Origin: Bordetella parapertussis
GTDB lineage: Bacteria; Pseudomonadota; Gammaproteobacteria; Burkholderiales; Burkholderiaceae_B
Length of the DNA: 6,450 nt
Direction of reading: 5' to 3'
NCBI GenBank assembly: GCA_945869355.1
Contig: CAMBPA010000084.1
Location: forward strand, 1 to 6,450
Shown: positions 6,116-6,450 of the stretch, in pieces
How positions within the stretch are numbered: the stretch's first letter is position 1
Layout: every line of letters begins with the position of its first letter
Program-made: the position numbers and the translations under genes
The notes under the pieces: generated by a model
Told to the model about the DNA's origin: nothing
Seen by the model: the letters and a program-made list of their open reading frames with translations, nothing else
Database searches by the model: none

Positions 6116-6127
6116 ACTAAATTTAAA

Positions 6128-6450
6128 TTGAAATCTTCCAACCAACAATATCGTATCGGTGCCATCGCAAAGCTAGCGGGCGTCCCTGTCTCCACTTTGC
6201 GTGTTTGGGAGTCCCGACACCAAGCGCTACACCCCAACAAAACAGCGGGGCAGCACCGAATGTATGGCGAGGAAGATCTCCTGCGGGCGACACTTTTAAA
6301 ACAACTCAGCGACCAGGGCTACGCGATCAGCACGATCGCCCCACTTGCTGTCGCCGAGCTAAACGACTTGCGACACAGGCAGCCCAACCAAAGGGGTAGA
6401 TCCACGAACGCCACGCATCTTCGAAGCGTCTCCTTAGCGATCGTTGGACT
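6128..6450 (+). CDS. LitR/CarH-like MerR regulator, N-terminal part, cut by window edge
   Basis: The frame stays open to the right edge, giving 107 codons. The start is a TTG at 6128. An in-frame stop at 6080-6082 and the lack of any ATG or GTG between leave no better choice, and there is no Shine-Dalgarno. The sequence YRIGAIAKLAGVPVSTLRVWE (8-28) is a MerR helix-turn-helix. SRHQALHP, GQHRMYGEEDLLRATLLKQL and GYAISTIAPL follow, a pattern I associate with the LitR/CarH subgroup (E-R-x-x-A-L-x-P region, R-M-Y wing). Those proteins carry a C-terminal cobalamin-binding domain, bind DNA in the dark and release it in light. That domain would lie beyond the window, so photoreception is inferred. 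It is transcribed divergently from the Rrf2 operon across the repeat-containing region. The TTG start without a ribosome site suggests low expression. Confidence 0.85.
   Translation, partial: MKSSNQQYRIGAIAKLAGVPVSTLRVWESRHQALHPNKTAGQHRMYGEEDLLRATLLKQLSDQGYAISTIAPLAVAELNDLRHRQPNQRGRSTNATHLRSVSLAIVG

Larger units (their letters stand above)
5997..6127. promoter_or_regulatory. Divergent promoter/operator region between Rrf2 operon and MerR gene
   Basis: This strongly AT-rich 131-bp stretch drives genes in both directions. A consensus plus-strand -10, TATAAT, is at 6091-6096, with no good -35 (TACAAA at 6068-6073 with 17 bp spacing is poor). That would start transcription near 6103, about 25 nt before the MerR gene. 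On the minus strand the best -10 is GATAAT (6046-6041), also with a poor -35. Both -10 boxes overlap the 11-bp repeats listed separately, so a protein bound to the repeats should block both promoters. Confidence 0.65.

Noticed and set aside
6205..6399. 64-aa plus-strand frame in the MerR gene
   Set aside because: It is out of frame with the recognisable MerR helix-turn-helix and has no family features.

Overview
The window looks like a chromosomal segment of a betaproteobacterium, most likely Burkholderiales. The evidence is two separate tripartite-tricarboxylate-type periplasmic binding proteins (Bug/TctC family, greatly expanded in that order) with no permease genes nearby, moderate GC, and a LitR/CarH-like MerR regulator of a type common there. 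No rRNA, tRNA, insertion sequence, integrase or CRISPR array is visible. Two genes are cut by the window edges.

Layout, left to right. (1) 1-934, minus: the N-terminal ~311 codons of an MGDG-synthase/MurG-like GT-B glycosyltransferase, with a perfect 10-bp inverted repeat just upstream of its start. (2) 1048-1079: a clear intrinsic terminator on the minus strand, ending (3) a Bug/TctC binding protein at 1119-2099, minus. (4) 2100-2368: an AT-rich divergent promoter region. (5) 2369-3535, plus: a secreted protein of unknown function with a conserved-looking FYPFSGPDF motif, followed after 38 nt by (6) a second Bug/TctC binding protein, 3574-4554. These two probably form an operon. (7) A compact minus-strand operon that converges on it: Rrf2-like regulator (5505-5996), then TIGR03643/DUF2805-like small protein (5318-5569), then PF10014-type 2OG-Fe(II) dioxygenase (4566-5321). 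The genes overlap by 65 bp and 4 bp. (8) 5997-6127: an AT-rich divergent regulatory region. (9) 6128 to the right edge, plus: the HTH part of a LitR/CarH-like MerR regulator.

The most notable part is the right end. The region between the MerR gene and the Rrf2 operon holds two abutting pairs of 11-bp direct repeats (consensus WAYCTAYTMAW) and a fifth copy in inverted orientation. Repeats of 11 bp in tandem are the operator architecture I recall for CarH-type B12 photoreceptor repressors. I therefore infer that the MerR protein represses its own gene and the divergent Rrf2/TIGR03643/dioxygenase operon, and that light or cobalamin state releases this. The cobalamin-binding half of the MerR protein lies outside the window, so this remains a prediction.
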